Below are positions 63,131-64,000 of a stretch of DNA of 64,000 bases, piece by piece. Position 1 is the first letter of the stretch, and every line of letters starts with the position of its first letter. The position numbers and the translations under genes were made by a program. Origin of the DNA: Streptomyces sp. TRM70350 (lineage in GTDB: Bacteria; Actinomycetota; Actinomycetes; Streptomycetales; Streptomycetaceae); assembly GCF_019219825.1 (NCBI RefSeq), contig NZ_JAHUXH010000002.1, positions 186,001-250,000 of the forward strand, in the 5' to 3' direction. The notes under the pieces were generated by a model. It worked only from the letters and a program-made list of their open reading frames with translations. It did not search any database and was not told the DNA's origin.

Positions 63131-63497
63131 GGCAGCTCCGACTATGCGTTGGGCCGCATAAGTAGCCGTTACTCGCTGGTTTCGAGCGTTTAACCACTGG
63201 GCATGAGCCGTAAGCGCTGTGGGCAATGAGGCCTGCGGCGCGCCTCAAGGGTGAGCGACGCTGCTTTCCCGATCTTCCGGACCGGCGGACATCGATCTGT
63301 CCGCCGCGGTCCCCACATACTTCCGCCGCCCGTGCGCGGTACCCATGCCGCGACCCGCGGCGTCCGCATGTTGGAACGGTGTATCCGGTTCCCGAGAACC
63401 GCTCCATCATGTAACCTGCACGAAATTTTGATCTCAAGCAGAGGGCCAGCGTCGTCCCTCGGCACTTCGCACATGCCACATGACGACGGGAGAGCCG
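63131..63497 (+). promoter_or_regulatory. gltB upstream region with GlnR-like site
   Basis: A 367-base gap without a supportable gene. A weak hairpin (TGAGGC 63227-63232, GCCTCA 63242-63247) may end the transporter transcript. GGTTC/GAACC (63387-63391, 63396-63400) is a second small dyad. GTAAC-N6-GAAAT (63411-63426) matches the GlnR half-box pair gTnAC-n6-GaAAc at nine of ten positions in an AT-rich patch 72 bases before gltB. GlnR is the global nitrogen regulator of streptomycetes. The site assignment is inference. Confidence 0.45.
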
Positions 63498-64000
63498 ATG
63501 CGTACGCCGCGCCAGCCGTCCCAGCACTCCACGAATGGCCAGAACTGGTCGTTCATGGATGCTCGCCCTGCCGCGCAGGGTATGTACGACCCCCGCAACG
63601 AGCACGACGCCTGTGGCGTCGGCTTTGTGGCCACCCTCACCGGTGAGGCGAGCCATGCGCTGGTCGAGCAGGCGCTCACGGTTCTGCGCAACCTGGAGCA
63701 CCGCGGGGCCACCGGCTCCGAGCCGGACTCCGGGGACGGCGCGGGCATCCTCGCCCAGGTGCCGGACGCCTTCTTCCGTGAGGTGGCCGGATTCGATCTG
63801 CCGCAGACCGGTGGCTACGCCGTCGGTATCGCCTTCCTGCCGGAGGACGGCACCGACGAGGCCGTCTCACGCATTGAGACGATCGCGGCCGACGAGGGCC
63901 TGACCGTCCTCGGCTGGCGCGAGGTCCCCGTCGCCCCCGAACTGCTCGGCGCCACCGCCCGTTCGACGATGCCCGCCTTCCGGCAGCTCTTCGTCACCGA
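63498..64000 (+). CDS. gltB: Glutamate synthase large subunit GltB (partial, N-terminus)
   Basis: The first 167 codons of the NADPH-glutamate synthase large subunit, running off the window edge. GltB makes two glutamates from glutamine and 2-oxoglutarate together with GltD. A propeptide of 38 residues precedes the class II glutaminase nucleophile C39 in DACGVGFVATLTGEASHALVEQAL. LRNLEHRGATGSEPDSGDGAGILAQVPDAFF is the strongly conserved glutaminase block. ATG 63498 has GGGAGAG at good spacing. Only the amidotransferase domain start is visible; FMN and FeS parts would follow outside. Confidence 0.95.
   Translation, partial: MRTPRQPSQHSTNGQNWSFMDARPAAQGMYDPRNEHDACGVGFVATLTGEASHALVEQALTVLRNLEHRGATGSEPDSGDGAGILAQVPDAFFREVAGFDLPQTGGYAVGIAFLPEDGTDEAVSRIETIAADEGLTVLGWREVPVAPELLGATARSTMPAFRQLFVT

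Noticed and set aside
1..64000. Horizontally acquired island or prophage
   Set aside because: No integrase, transposase, tRNA-flanked boundary or sustained GC change is visible. The only compositional dips are short and lie in promoters, part of ftsQ and the edge of the repeat region.

Overview
This window comes from a Streptomyces chromosome, or a very close relative. The DNA is extremely GC-rich, most codons end in G or C, and GTG starts are frequent. Gene order matches the conserved core of Streptomyces: the end of the dcw cell-division cluster, then ileS, dnaE, a his operon, trp genes and gltB. I see no tRNA, rRNA, transposase, integrase, CRISPR array or prophage. The species cannot be named from sequence reading alone.

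Layout: (1) 1-10.4 kb, all on +: mraY end, murD, ftsW, murG, ftsQ, ftsZ, pgeF, a YggS-type PLP protein, sepF, a YggT protein and divIVA. These are peptidoglycan precursor enzymes followed by Z-ring and polar-growth factors. (2) 10.5-14 kb: ileS on the minus strand behind a T-box leader. Its signature motif is GAHH, the swapped form linked to extreme mupirocin resistance. (3) 14.2-25 kb: a histone-H1-like/DksA fusion, lspA, an RluD-type pseudouridine synthase, an acetyltransferase, an MscS channel, a hydrolase, a Tat-exported PhoD phosphatase, a membrane-anchored DsbA-like protein, a membrane protein and a DUF2252 protein. (4) 25.3-37.3 kb: dnaE, a 54-residue basic protein, a NYN nuclease-like protein, an ABC-2 transporter, a DUF2567 protein, about 1 kb of minisatellite-like non-coding DNA, ybaK, a Lon-N-domain protein and a repeat-rich membrane protein.

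(5) 37.5-43.3 kb: a tightly coupled operon hisD-hisC-hisB-(31-aa ORF)-(54-aa membrane protein)-hisH-priA-ridA-hisF. PriA should serve both histidine and tryptophan synthesis, and no separate trpF is seen here. (6) 43.4-54.8 kb: an ArsR-type regulator with an MFS exporter, a DinB-like protein, hisI-trpE, three small membrane proteins, trpC-trpM-trpB-trpA, a second DsbA-like protein and lgt. (7) 54.9-62.1 kb, minus strand: a seven-gene coupled operon of four divergent ADP-ribosylglycohydrolase-family proteins, a shrunken in-frame ribokinase remnant, a CaiB-type CoA transferase and a CitE-type lyase. This is the most unusual block. (8) 62.4-64 kb: a VIT1-type metal transporter behind a possible iron-regulator box, and the start of gltB behind a possible GlnR site.

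Many adjacent genes overlap by four bases (ATGA, GTGA or TTGA), which implies translational coupling. Several genes appear to be read from leaderless transcripts, with a -10 hexamer 6-8 bases before the start codon.
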